Below, piece after piece: positions 1 through 4,747 of a stretch of DNA of 6,505 nucleotides. The stretch comes from Chitinispirillales bacterium (GTDB lineage Bacteria > Fibrobacterota > Chitinivibrionia > Chitinivibrionales > Chitinispirillaceae): contig JAIRUL010000110.1 of assembly GCA_031254445.1 (NCBI GenBank), positions 1-6,505 on the forward strand, given 5' to 3'. The notes beneath the pieces are model-generated. The model saw only the letters and a program-made list of their open reading frames with translations, did not search any database and had not been told where the DNA came from. The position numbers and the translations under genes were made by a program. Within the stretch, counting starts at the first letter, position 1, and every line of letters begins with the position of its first letter.

Positions 1-8
1 TTGACTTT

Positions 9-32
9 GTGTGGCGGCTTTAGCCGCCACAC
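9..32. repeat. Perfect 10-bp GC-rich inverted repeat (hairpin 1)
   Basis: GTGTGGCGGC (9-18) and GCCGCCACAC (23-32) are exact reverse complements around a TTTA loop. The hairpin lies downstream of the leftward YkgJ-like gene, so it could end that transcript. However, neither strand has a T-tract straight after the stem, so it is not a textbook intrinsic terminator. It could also serve a gene beyond the left edge, or be a dispersed intergenic palindrome. Confidence 0.8.
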
Positions 33-37
33 GTTAT

Positions 38-52
38 GAAGCCGTAGGCTTC
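38..52. repeat. Perfect 6-bp inverted repeat (hairpin 2)
   Basis: GAAGCC (38-43) and GGCTTC (47-52) pair exactly around a GTA loop, only 5 bp from hairpin 1. The two adjacent hairpins may be a double transcription-end structure for the leftward operon. No U-tract follows on either strand, so that role is inference. Confidence 0.65.
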
Positions 53-64
53 GTCTGAAAAAGA

Positions 65-79
65 TTTTAAAGAATTTGA
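65..79 (-). repeat. Inverted fragment of the dispersed A+T-rich module
   Basis: TTTTAAAGAATTTGA is the reverse complement of the TCAAATTCTTTAAAA segment found at 2404-2418, 2482-2496 and 6484-6498. The next base is T where the other copies would give C. It sits just left of the octamer array. Confidence 0.55.
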
Positions 80-87
80 TTTTAAAA

Positions 88-135
88 GATTAAAAGATTA
101 AAAGATTAAAAGATTAAAAGATTAAAAGATTAAAT
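88..135. repeat. Tandem octamer array, GATTAAAA x 6
   Basis: Six 8-bp units of GATTAAAA start at 88, 96, 104, 112, 120 and 128; the last ends in T instead of A. The array stops one base before the stop codon of the leftward YkgJ-like gene, so it is the first sequence transcribed after that gene. The final unit with its flank (122-145) matches 2413-2436 at 22 of 24 positions. The array is therefore probably an expansion inside a copy of the dispersed A+T-rich module. Replication slippage is the likely cause. Confidence 0.85.
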
Positions 136-477
136 TTAAAGTCTTCCCAAATACTCCTCAAATTCCCCAACATTTTTAAACAATTCTGTGTAGGACGGCT
201 CATCCGTCTCTCCCTCGCACATATCTTCACCCGGGTAATCTTTACAAATTTGCGGCCTATTCTTGTAGTCCGCGCACTTGTAGTCTGCGGCAATGCTGCG
301 GCATGGGGTCTTGAACTCAACTATCCAGTTGCCGTCAAAGTCTATAGACACCCAAATATTCTTGTGGCGCAAATACCAGCGTATGTGGTCAAAGTCCTCC
401 TCGCAGCTCGGAGTGTCGATACCTATAGCCACGTGGCGGCAACAGTAGGCGTCGCATTTTTTGCATCTGTTGGTCAT
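136..477 (-). CDS. YkgJ/UPF0153-type Cys-cluster protein (putative Zn/Fe-binding)
   Basis: This is a 113-residue protein. Its N-terminus holds a compact Cys cluster, CKKCDAYCC (Cys5, Cys8, Cys12, Cys13). Further along are a Pro-Cys at 58-59, Cys68, and an RPQIC motif ending at Cys78. That arrangement (CxxCxxxCC, then PC, then C...RPxxC) is characteristic of the YkgJ/UPF0153 family, which is annotated as a putative zinc- or iron-chelating domain of unknown biochemical role. No signal peptide or membrane segment is visible, so it is probably cytoplasmic. The start at 477 is supported by AGGA (485-488 on the plus strand) seven bases upstream. It begins 52 bp after the typA stop in the same direction, so co-transcription with typA is likely. 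Its stop codon and last two codons overlap a copy of the A+T-rich repeat module. Family assignment is confident; the ligand is not known. Confidence 0.88.
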   Translation of the reverse strand: MTNRCKKCDAYCCRHVAIGIDTPSCEEDFDHIRWYLRHKNIWVSIDFDGNWIVEFKTPCRSIAADYKCADYKNRPQICKDYPGEDMCEGETDEPSYTELFKNVGEFEEYLGRL

Positions 478-484
478 GGGTTGA

Positions 485-488
485 TCCT
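485..488 (-). promoter_or_regulatory. Ribosome binding site of the YkgJ-like gene
   Basis: On the minus strand AGGA lies seven bases before the ATG at 477-475. It supports the chosen start and shows that the gene is translated independently of typA. Confidence 0.55.
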
Positions 489-529
489 AGCGTTTGTTGT
501 TGGCCATCAATTTATTTAAAGGATAATTG

Positions 530-2332
530 TTAGTACTTCCCATCCCTCTTTCTCAACCGAATGTTCTGCGGCGTTATCTCCACAAGCTCGTCCTCGCTTA
601 TATAGGCTATGCAGTCTTCTAAGCTCATCTCAAAGGGCGGGGTCAGGATTACGTTTTCGTCCGAACCTGCGGCCCGCATGTTTGTCAGCTTTTTTTCTTT
701 TCCCGGATTGACAACTAAATCGTTCGCGCGGCAGTGCTCGCCAACTATCATCCCTCTGTAAATCTTGACCCCAGGGCCTACGAACATCTTCCCGCGATCT
801 TGCAGGTTAAACAGCGCGTAGGCGACCGATACGCACGGCTCTTTCGCTATCAGCACGCCGTTTGCCCTCGTGCGGATGTCGCCGGCGTATGCGCCGTACT
901 CCAAAAATACGTAGTTCATCACGCCCATGCCCTTGGTGTCGGTCATAAACTCCGCCTTGTAGCCTAAAAGCCCGCGGGTGGGGATTTTGAACGTCATGCG
1001 CGCCATGCCGTTTTCCTGCGCCATCTCGTGCATGATGCCTCGGCGCGAGCCTATCTTTTCTATCACCGTGCCGGCGTACTTCTCGTCTACGTCGACCGTC
1101 AGCTCCTCGTACGGCTCAAGCGTTTTGCCGGCGTCGTCCTTGTGCATGATGACCTGCGGGCTCGTCACCTGAAACTCGTAGCCCTCGCGGCGCATACGCT
1201 CTATCAGTATTGACAAATGCAACTCGCCGCGGCCCGATACCTTATATCCAACCGCGTCCTTAAGCGGCTCGACCGTTAGCGCTACGTCAGACAGAATCTC
1301 GCGCATAAGCCTATCCTGCAAGTGCCGAGACGTAACGAACTTCCCCTCGGTCCCCGCAAACGGGGAGTCGTTGGGGATGAAGTTCATCGATATAGTGGGC
1401 GGGTCTATTTCTATCGGCGGCAGCGGGTTCGGGTTATCGGGGTCGGTGAATGTCACCCCCACCGTCACCTCGTCCATCCCGGCCACGGCCACGATGTGGC
1501 CGACCGCGGCTATTTCTACCGGCACTTTCTGCACGCCGTCGAAAGCGAACACCTTGGTGATGCGCGCGGGGATCATGGAGCCGTCGCGCATGCAGACCGC
1601 TATCTCCTTGTTGACGTTGAGCGTCCCGGCGGTAATCTTGCCGATGCCGAGGCGGCCCATGTACGGGGAGTAGTCGATGGAGCTGACGAGCATCTGCAGC
1701 GGCGCGTTTTCGTCGCCCAAAGGCGGCGGGATGTGCTTGACTATCATCTCGTAGAGCGGTATCATGTCGTCGCTGTCGTCGTCGGGGTCGTTCTTCGCGT
1801 AGCCGTCCTTGGCGGAGGCGTAGACGACGGGGAAGTCGAGCACATTGTCCGGCGCGTCTAACTTGACAAATAGGTCAAACACTTGGTCTAGCACCCAAAT
1901 GGGCCGCGCCGCAGGCTTGTCTATCTTGTTGATGACGACGATTATCGGCAGCGAGAGCGCCAGCGCCTTCTTGAGGACGAAGTACGTCTGCGGCATCGGA
2001 CCCTCCTGCGCGTCAACCACGAGAAGCGCGCCGTCGGCCATCTTGAGCACCCGCTCGACCTGGCCGCCGAAGTCGGCGTGGCCGGGGGTATCGATGATGT
2101 TGACGTGGTGGCCGCGATAGCGGAACGAGCCGTTTTTGGCCGCAATCGTGATGCCGCGCTCGCGCTCGAGATCCATGGAGTCCATGAGGCGCTCGGCGAC
2201 CTGCTGGTTCTCGCGGAACATACCGCTTTGGCGGAAGAGCTCGTCTACCAAAGTGGTTTTACCGTGGTCTACGTGGGCGATTATGGCGATGTTTCTTATT
2301 TTGTATTGGTTCATCAAAGTCATTAAAGTCAA
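530..2332 (-). CDS. typA: Translational GTPase TypA/BipA
   Basis: TypA/BipA is an EF-G-like ribosome-associated GTPase involved in 50S assembly and in growth under cold or other stress. All GTPase motifs are visible: G1 AHVDHGKT (19-26), switch I ERERGITI (56-63), G3 DTPGHADF (81-88), G4 NKID (135-138) and G5 SAKDG (173-177). EF-G-like beta-barrel and alpha/beta domains follow, then the BipA-specific C-terminal domain ending in [10 protein letters not shown]. The length of 600 aa is normal for the family. The N-terminus reads [14 protein letters not shown]; the duplicated MTL comes from a 9-bp direct repeat, and homologues usually begin near [18 protein letters not shown]. The real start may therefore be Met7 (about 2314). 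No Shine-Dalgarno sequence is evident before either ATG. The tail after RLRKR is only DGKY, shorter than in typical homologues. Its upstream spacer carries the modular repeat array. Confidence 0.97.
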   Translation of the reverse strand: MTLMTLMNQYKIRNIAIIAHVDHGKTTLVDELFRQSGMFRENQQVAERLMDSMDLERERGITIAAKNGSFRYRGHHVNIIDTPGHADFGGQVERVLKMADGALLVVDAQEGPMPQTYFVLKKALALSLPIIVVINKIDKPAARPIWVLDQVFDLFVKLDAPDNVLDFPVVYASAKDGYAKNDPDDDSDDMIPLYEMIVKHIPPPLGDENAPLQMLVSSIDYSPYMGRLGIGKITAGTLNVNKEIAVCMRDGSMIPARITKVFAFDGVQKVPVEIAAVGHIVAVAGMDEVTVGVTFTDPDNPNPLPPIEIDPPTISMNFIPNDSPFAGTEGKFVTSRHLQDRLMREILSDVALTVEPLKDAVGYKVSGRGELHLSILIERMRREGYEFQVTSPQVIMHKDDAGKTLEPYEELTVDVDEKYAGTVIEKIGSRRGIMHEMAQENGMARMTFKIPTRGLLGYKAEFMTDTKGMGVMNYVFLEYGAYAGDIRTRANGVLIAKEPCVSVAYALFNLQDRGKMFVGPGVKIYRGMIVGEHCRANDLVVNPGKEKKLTNMRAAGSDENVILTPPFEMSLEDCIAYISEDELVEITPQNIRLRKRDGKY

Positions 2333-2341
2333 AAGATGAAA

Positions 2342-2368
2342 GTCAAAGCCTTTAAAATAAAATTCAAA
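2342..2368 (+). repeat. Degenerate copy of the A+T-rich module
   Basis: The segment begins GTCAAAGCCTTTAAAAT and continues into AAATTCAAA. It follows the order GTCAAATTCTTTAAAAGATT then AAATTCAAA of the better copies at 2403 and 2481, with substitutions and a small deletion. It lies about 10 bp upstream of the annotated typA start. Confidence 0.45.
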
Positions 2369-2380
2369 CTCTTTTAATTC

Positions 2381-2437
2381 TTTTGGGGACGGGGCTCACA
2401 CCGTCAAATTCTTTAAAAGATTAAATTCAAAATCTTT
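2381..2437 (+). repeat. Modular direct repeat, copy 1
   Basis: The 57-bp unit opens with TTTTGGGGACGGGGCTC and runs through GTCAAATTCTTTAAAAGATT to AAATTCAAAATCTTT. It matches copy 2 (2459-2515) with one mismatch, C at 2399 versus T at 2477. Two hairpins are embedded: GACGG (2388-2392) with CCGTC (2401-2405), and the A+T-rich stem at 2413-2440. Confidence 0.9.
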
Positions 2438-2440
2438 TAA
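2413..2440. repeat. Perfect 10-bp A+T-rich inverted repeat
   Basis: TTAAAAGATT (2413-2422) and AATCTTTTAA (2431-2440) are exact reverse complements around the loop AAATTCAA. In copy 2 the same left arm (2491-2500) can pair with a shorter AATCTTT or with a shifted ATCTTTTAA. The pairing potential is thus kept although the sequence has been rearranged. Confidence 0.75.
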
Positions 2441-2458
2441 TTCTTTATCTTTTAAATC

Positions 2459-2515
2459 TTTTGGGGACGGGGCTCATACCGTCAAATTCTTTAAAAGATT
2501 AAATTCAAAATCTTT
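2459..2515 (+). repeat. Modular direct repeat, copy 2
   Basis: Identical to copy 1 except for one base in the loop of the GC hairpin; the start-to-start distance is 78 bp. GTCAAATTCTTTAAAA occurs at 2481-2496. After 2515 the sequence runs into the truncated third copy at 2528. Confidence 0.9.
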
Positions 2516-2527
2516 ATCTTTTAATTC

Positions 2528-2552
2528 TTTTGGGGACGGGGCTCTGCCCCGT
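2528..2552 (+). repeat. Third, variant GGGGACGGGGC module with a stronger hairpin
   Basis: TTTTGGGGACGGGGCTC starts at 2528 as in copies 1 and 2. It then continues TGCCCCGT, so ACGGGGC (2536-2542) and GCCCCGT (2546-2552) form a perfect 7-bp stem with a TCT loop. Copies 1 and 2 instead have only a 5-bp GACGG/CCGTC stem. No T-tract follows on either strand. Confidence 0.75.
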
Positions 2553-2584
2553 AACGCCCCGATATATTAGCCCCCGCCTATCAA

Positions 2585-2618
2585 TATCCTCCCCCAAAAG
2601 AAGAAACGGGGGAGGATA
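2585..2618. repeat. Perfect 11-bp inverted repeat with purine-rich loop
   Basis: TATCCTCCCCC (2585-2595) and GGGGGAGGATA (2608-2618) are exact reverse complements around a 12-base loop, AAAAGAAGAAAC. It is the longest perfect stem in the window. It lies about 100 bp beyond the fecR stop on the leftward strand and may mark the end of that transcript, but no U-tract follows on that strand. A protein-binding palindrome is an alternative. Confidence 0.7.
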
Positions 2619-2631
2619 CTGTTTTAACACA

Positions 2632-2648
2632 TGCGCCCACGGGGCGCA
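2632..2648. repeat. GC-rich hairpin downstream of fecR
   Basis: TGCGCCC (2632-2638) pairs with GGGCGCA (2642-2648) around a 3-base loop. On the plus strand AAAA follows; on the minus strand ATGTGTTAAAA follows, which is not a proper U-tract. It may contribute to fecR transcript termination or stability. This is inferred from position only. Confidence 0.5.
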
Positions 2649-2664
2649 AAAACCGGTACATAAA

Positions 2665-2718
2665 CATCAAAATCAACATCAACATCAACATCAAAATCAA
2701 CATCAAAATCAACATCAA
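2665..2718. repeat. Hexamer tandem array, (C/A)ATCAA x 9
   Basis: Nine 6-bp units start every six bases from 2665, with first base C or A: C A C C C A C A C. The array begins 4 bp beyond the fecR stop codon (2722-2724). On the coding strand it reads as alternating TTG and ATG/ATT triplets in the fecR frame. A 6-bp unit leaves any reading frame unchanged when copy number varies. Confidence 0.9.
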
Positions 2719-2721
2719 CAC

Positions 2722-4038
2722 CTACTTTTTATACCTTATATTCCTCTCTATCCACACGGCGTTGTCCTCCCGGTTTACTATTTCTACCTGTATTTTTACA
2801 TTCCCCTCGCGGGGCGGTATGCCTACCTCTCCGCTGAAAGTTCCGTCACGGTTTACGGTCAGCGTTACGCCTAAAGCGTTTACCTTTGAACCCGGCTCGG
2901 CGGTGCCGCTTATGCGGACTTTGGGCTTATTGACAATCGCGCCCTCGGCCGGGGTTATCAGGCGGATAGCGGTGTGGACGTGAGCCACCCGCAGGGTGCG
3001 GATTACGGCTTCGGCCATCGTCTCGCTCTCGGCTATGATGTTCAGCGGGAAGACGCCGGATTCGGGGGCGGGGATGGATATCGCGAACGCGCCGCCCGAA
3101 TCGGGCTTGACAATTACGCCGTTTACGCTCAGCTTAGCGTCGGGGGGCGTTAGGTGGCCCAGCATGGTAAGCGTGTCGCCCACGTAGGCGCTGAGCGTGT
3201 CGGGGACATCGCCTAAGTCGAGCCTTAGCTTAACGGCCACATCGTCCGCCTCGATGGGCTTTTCATTTTTCTTCTTGCCGCCCTTGGACTGCCCCTCGCC
3301 CTTCAGCCGAAAACCCTTGCGCTTGTAGCCCTTGGGGATATCCCTCACTATTATCGCTTTCTGCTTCGGCGCCACCTCGACCATCTTGTTGTCGGAGACC
3401 TCCACGTACTTCTCCCTGCCCGCGGGCGCGACCAAAATCGTCCCGTCGAAAGCCCTTATGACGGTGTTGGCGTTCTTGCTTGCCTCTATCTCTATAACCG
3501 TCCCGCGGATGGCCGCCGTCGCGGTCGGCGTCTCGAACCTCACGTTGGGCTTCTCGCTCGTTAGCTTCTTGACGTTGCCTATGAGGTTGCCGAAAATAAC
3601 CTTGAACCTCGCGTTGACGGAGGTCTCCGGCTCCGCGTTCTTGCCGCGCGGCTTCTTCGTCACCGCCTGCAACTGCGCGACCTCTATGTGCGTATTCTCC
3701 TCCACCCGCAAAACGGTGCCGTCGGCCGTCTCAAGCCTTAGTTCCGACTCCGGCCCCGTCATAATTTCGCACTTCTCCCCCACAACCATGTTCTGCCGCA
3801 GCGGAGTCCAATCGTAGGTTATGCTGCCGGAAACCTGAGCGGCAAGCCCCTTGGCGACAGCCCGCGCCCTCTGCACTTTCTTGTATTCGGGATTGTAGCG
3901 CACCTGAACGCTCCCAATAGCCCCGGTAACGGTACACGTCCGCTCCTCCACCTCGTCAACGGCGGCAAAAATAGGGGCGGAACAGGCCAGCGCCAAGAAA
4001 AAAACCGCACAAAACGACACGCCGCGAAACACGGACAT
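2722..4038 (-). CDS. FecR-domain exported protein with C-terminal Ig-like domains
   Basis: The 438-residue protein starts with an export signal: hydrophobic residues 7-24, possible cleavage after Ala25. Cys19 in LALAC is a poor lipobox, so lipidation is possible but less likely. Residues about 85-200 form a FecR domain, with the typical GTVLRVEENTHIEV strand and the signature FETPTATAAIRGT (168-180). A Lys-rich linker (234-263) leads to two Ig-like beta domains, about 280-355 and 356-438; the second has the SGTAEPGSKV...DGTFSGEV pattern of glucodextranase-B-like modules. No anti-sigma N-terminus, mid-protein TM helix or sigma-factor gene is present. It is therefore probably a periplasmic or surface ligand-binding protein, not a classical FecI regulator. 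GGAGG five bases before ATG fixes the start. The stop is TAG, and beyond it the frame stays open through the hexamer array. Confidence 0.9.
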   Translation of the reverse strand: MSVFRGVSFCAVFFLALACSAPIFAAVDEVEERTCTVTGAIGSVQVRYNPEYKKVQRARAVAKGLAAQVSGSITYDWTPLRQNMVVGEKCEIMTGPESELRLETADGTVLRVEENTHIEVAQLQAVTKKPRGKNAEPETSVNARFKVIFGNLIGNVKKLTSEKPNVRFETPTATAAIRGTVIEIEASKNANTVIRAFDGTILVAPAGREKYVEVSDNKMVEVAPKQKAIIVRDIPKGYKRKGFRLKGEGQSKGGKKKNEKPIEADDVAVKLRLDLGDVPDTLSAYVGDTLTMLGHLTPPDAKLSVNGVIVKPDSGGAFAISIPAPESGVFPLNIIAESETMAEAVIRTLRVAHVHTAIRLITPAEGAIVNKPKVRISGTAEPGSKVNALGVTLTVNRDGTFSGEVGIPPREGNVKIQVEIVNREDNAVWIERNIRYKK

Positions 4039-4043
4039 TAATA

Positions 4044-4048
4044 CCTCC
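4044..4048 (-). promoter_or_regulatory. Strong Shine-Dalgarno of the FecR-domain gene
   Basis: On the minus strand GGAGG lies five bases from ATG (4038-4036). It is the best ribosome binding site in the window, shows that this organism uses canonical Shine-Dalgarno pairing, and decides the fecR start. Confidence 0.8.
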
Positions 4049-4187
4049 GACTTTAGATTAAAAGCAATGGGCAGCGGATACCCCTAGATTAATGCTCACG
4101 GATTATTCGACCAATACAAATCAACCGGCTCGCGTATGACTAACCCAAGCAATATACCGACCCCGCCATTGCCCGCTTCCTAATAAA

Positions 4188-4193
4188 TATACT
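4188..4193 (+). promoter_or_regulatory. Candidate -10 element of ybeY
   Basis: TATACT matches five of six positions of the sigma-70 -10 consensus and lies 35 bp before the ybeY ATG. At a 17-bp spacing the -35 position would be GCCATT, a poor match, so the call is tentative. Confidence 0.25.
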
Positions 4194-4227
4194 TCCCGCC
4201 AAGCGCAAGTAGTATTTTTTTATTATC

Positions 4228-4626
4228 ATGATCCGAATAACGCACCAATACCGGGCTCTGCCGTATCCGAAAAGCCTGCTCCTGAAAGCTGCGAAGTCCG
4301 TCTACAAACGAGAGGGCGTGCGCGCGGGCGAGGCGGCGGAAATCGTACTCTGCTCCGACTACATGATCCGAAAACTCAATAGGGCGTACCGGGGCAAGGA
4401 CAAGCCAACCGACGTCCTCTCCTTTTGCTTCGGCGACCCGGATCTGCTGGGCGAGGTATACATATCCCTCCAGCGGGCCAAGGTTCAAGCCAAAAGGTAC
4501 GGAACCTCCTACGAGGAGGAGCTGAAGCGGCTCCTTGTGCACGGGCTCCTGCACCTAATCGGGTACGACCACATCGAAAAGGCGGAGCGGGCGGTTATGG
4601 AAGAGAGGGAGCGGGCGTACCTTTAG
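4228..4626 (+). CDS. ybeY: Endoribonuclease YbeY, 16S rRNA maturation factor
   Basis: YbeY is a zinc metallo-endoribonuclease needed for 16S rRNA 3'-end maturation and 70S quality control in the cytoplasm. The 132-residue protein has the family core LNRAYRGKDKPTDVLSF (50-66) and the metal site HGLLHLIGYDH, with His105, His109 and His115 as the three zinc ligands. GEVYI (75-79) stands where GDIxI is typical. The length is at the short end for the family but all core elements are present. The start is the only reasonable ATG. It has no Shine-Dalgarno sequence; a U-rich stretch (TTTTTTT at 4215-4221) precedes it instead. It ends in TAG. The frequent partners phoH, era and hlyC are absent. It is followed by a 121-bp gap, then the lipoprotein gene. 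Confidence 0.96.
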   Translation: MIRITHQYRALPYPKSLLLKAAKSVYKREGVRAGEAAEIVLCSDYMIRKLNRAYRGKDKPTDVLSFCFGDPDLLGEVYISLQRAKVQAKRYGTSYEEELKRLLVHGLLHLIGYDHIEKAERAVMEERERAYL

Positions 4627-4713
4627 GGGGCGGCCGGGGAACAAAGCCGTTCAGAATGCGAAAAAATACTTCTTTGCCGTAACGTTAATATATATTGTAT
4701 TTAAGAGGTGTTT

Positions 4714-4723
4714 TTGCCGGCAA
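4714..4723. repeat. 10-bp perfect palindrome TTGCCGGCAA upstream of the lipoprotein gene
   Basis: TTGCCGGCAA is self-complementary. It lies 25 bp before the lipoprotein ATG, downstream of an A+T-rich stretch (4685-4705, including TATATATT) that could hold its promoter. In that position it could be an operator. The same length could arise by chance, and no second copy was seen nearby. Confidence 0.3.
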
Positions 4724-4736
4724 TAACCGTAAGATT

Positions 4737-4741
4737 AAGGA
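4737..4741 (+). promoter_or_regulatory. Ribosome binding site of the lipoprotein gene
   Basis: AAGGA lies six bases before the ATG at 4748. It supports this start, which also gives an ideal lipoprotein signal peptide. Confidence 0.65.
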
Positions 4742-4747
4742 TTTTCT

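Larger units (their letters stand above)
2333..2721. other. 389-bp repeat-rich spacer between fecR 3' end and typA 5' end
   Basis: No protein gene is supportable here. Reading leftward from fecR, the spacer holds the hexamer array (2665-2718), a GC-rich hairpin (2632-2648), an 11-bp perfect inverted repeat (2585-2618), a GGGGC hairpin (2536-2552) and then the A+T-rich/GC-rich modular repeats down to about 2342. It must contain the typA promoter or leader, and probably the fecR transcript end. No convincing -35/-10 pair could be placed in the low-complexity A+T-rich DNA. Confidence 0.8.
4039..4227. promoter_or_regulatory. Divergent promoter region between fecR and ybeY
   Basis: This 189-bp spacer separates two outward-facing genes, so it should carry both promoters. 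A possible rightward -10 for ybeY is TATACT at 4188-4193, 35 bp before the ATG, but no good -35 lies 16-18 bp upstream. On the fecR side, TAGATTAA occurs twice in direct orientation (4054-4061 and 4085-4092), 31 bp apart. That is about three helical turns and might suit a regulator. The existence of promoters follows from gene layout; the exact elements are weak guesses. Confidence 0.5.

Noticed and set aside
9..52. Intrinsic terminator call for the two left-edge hairpins
   Set aside because: Neither strand has the required T-run directly after the stems, so they are listed as inverted repeats only.
88..135. Possible CRISPR array or replication-origin iterons
   Set aside because: Octamers are contiguous with no spacers, so not CRISPR. 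There are no DnaA boxes, rep gene or dnaA/dnaN neighbours, so an origin role is unsupported.
1322..1861. Long plus-strand frame (179 aa) opposite typA
   Set aside because: It is antisense to the conserved TypA core and is His/Arg/Val-rich, as expected for a shadow of a GC-rich gene. No domain is recognisable.
2381..2552. CRISPR-like or insertion-sequence ends
   Set aside because: Repeats are only two to three copies with no unique equal-length spacers and no cas genes. No transposase or target-site duplication is visible, so an IS call cannot be supported.
2530..2874. Plus-strand frame encoding a His-Gln/Asn-Gln repeat protein (114 aa)
   Set aside because: It starts at a TTG inside a hairpin repeat, gets its repeats from the hexamer microsatellite and finishes antisense to the end of the fecR gene. 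No ribosome binding site or family resemblance supports it.
3332..3817. Plus-strand frame (161 aa) opposite the FecR domain
   Set aside because: Antisense shadow of a well-supported gene with a strong ribosome binding site; its hydrophobic composition comes from the complementary frame.
2722..4038. fecR gene as part of a FecI/FecR iron-citrate signalling system
   Set aside because: No sigma factor or TonB-dependent receptor gene is present, and the protein has an export signal instead of a cytoplasmic anti-sigma N-terminus.
4180..4554. Minus-strand frame (124 aa) opposite ybeY
   Set aside because: It overlaps the YbeY catalytic region antisense and has no start signal or family features.
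2722..4626. Alternative genetic code with TAG as a sense codon
   Set aside because: fecR and ybeY both end in TAG at natural family end points (after the last Ig-like strand, and after the usual YbeY C-terminal helix), and no gene here has an internal TAG. Open frames after the stops are not enough.
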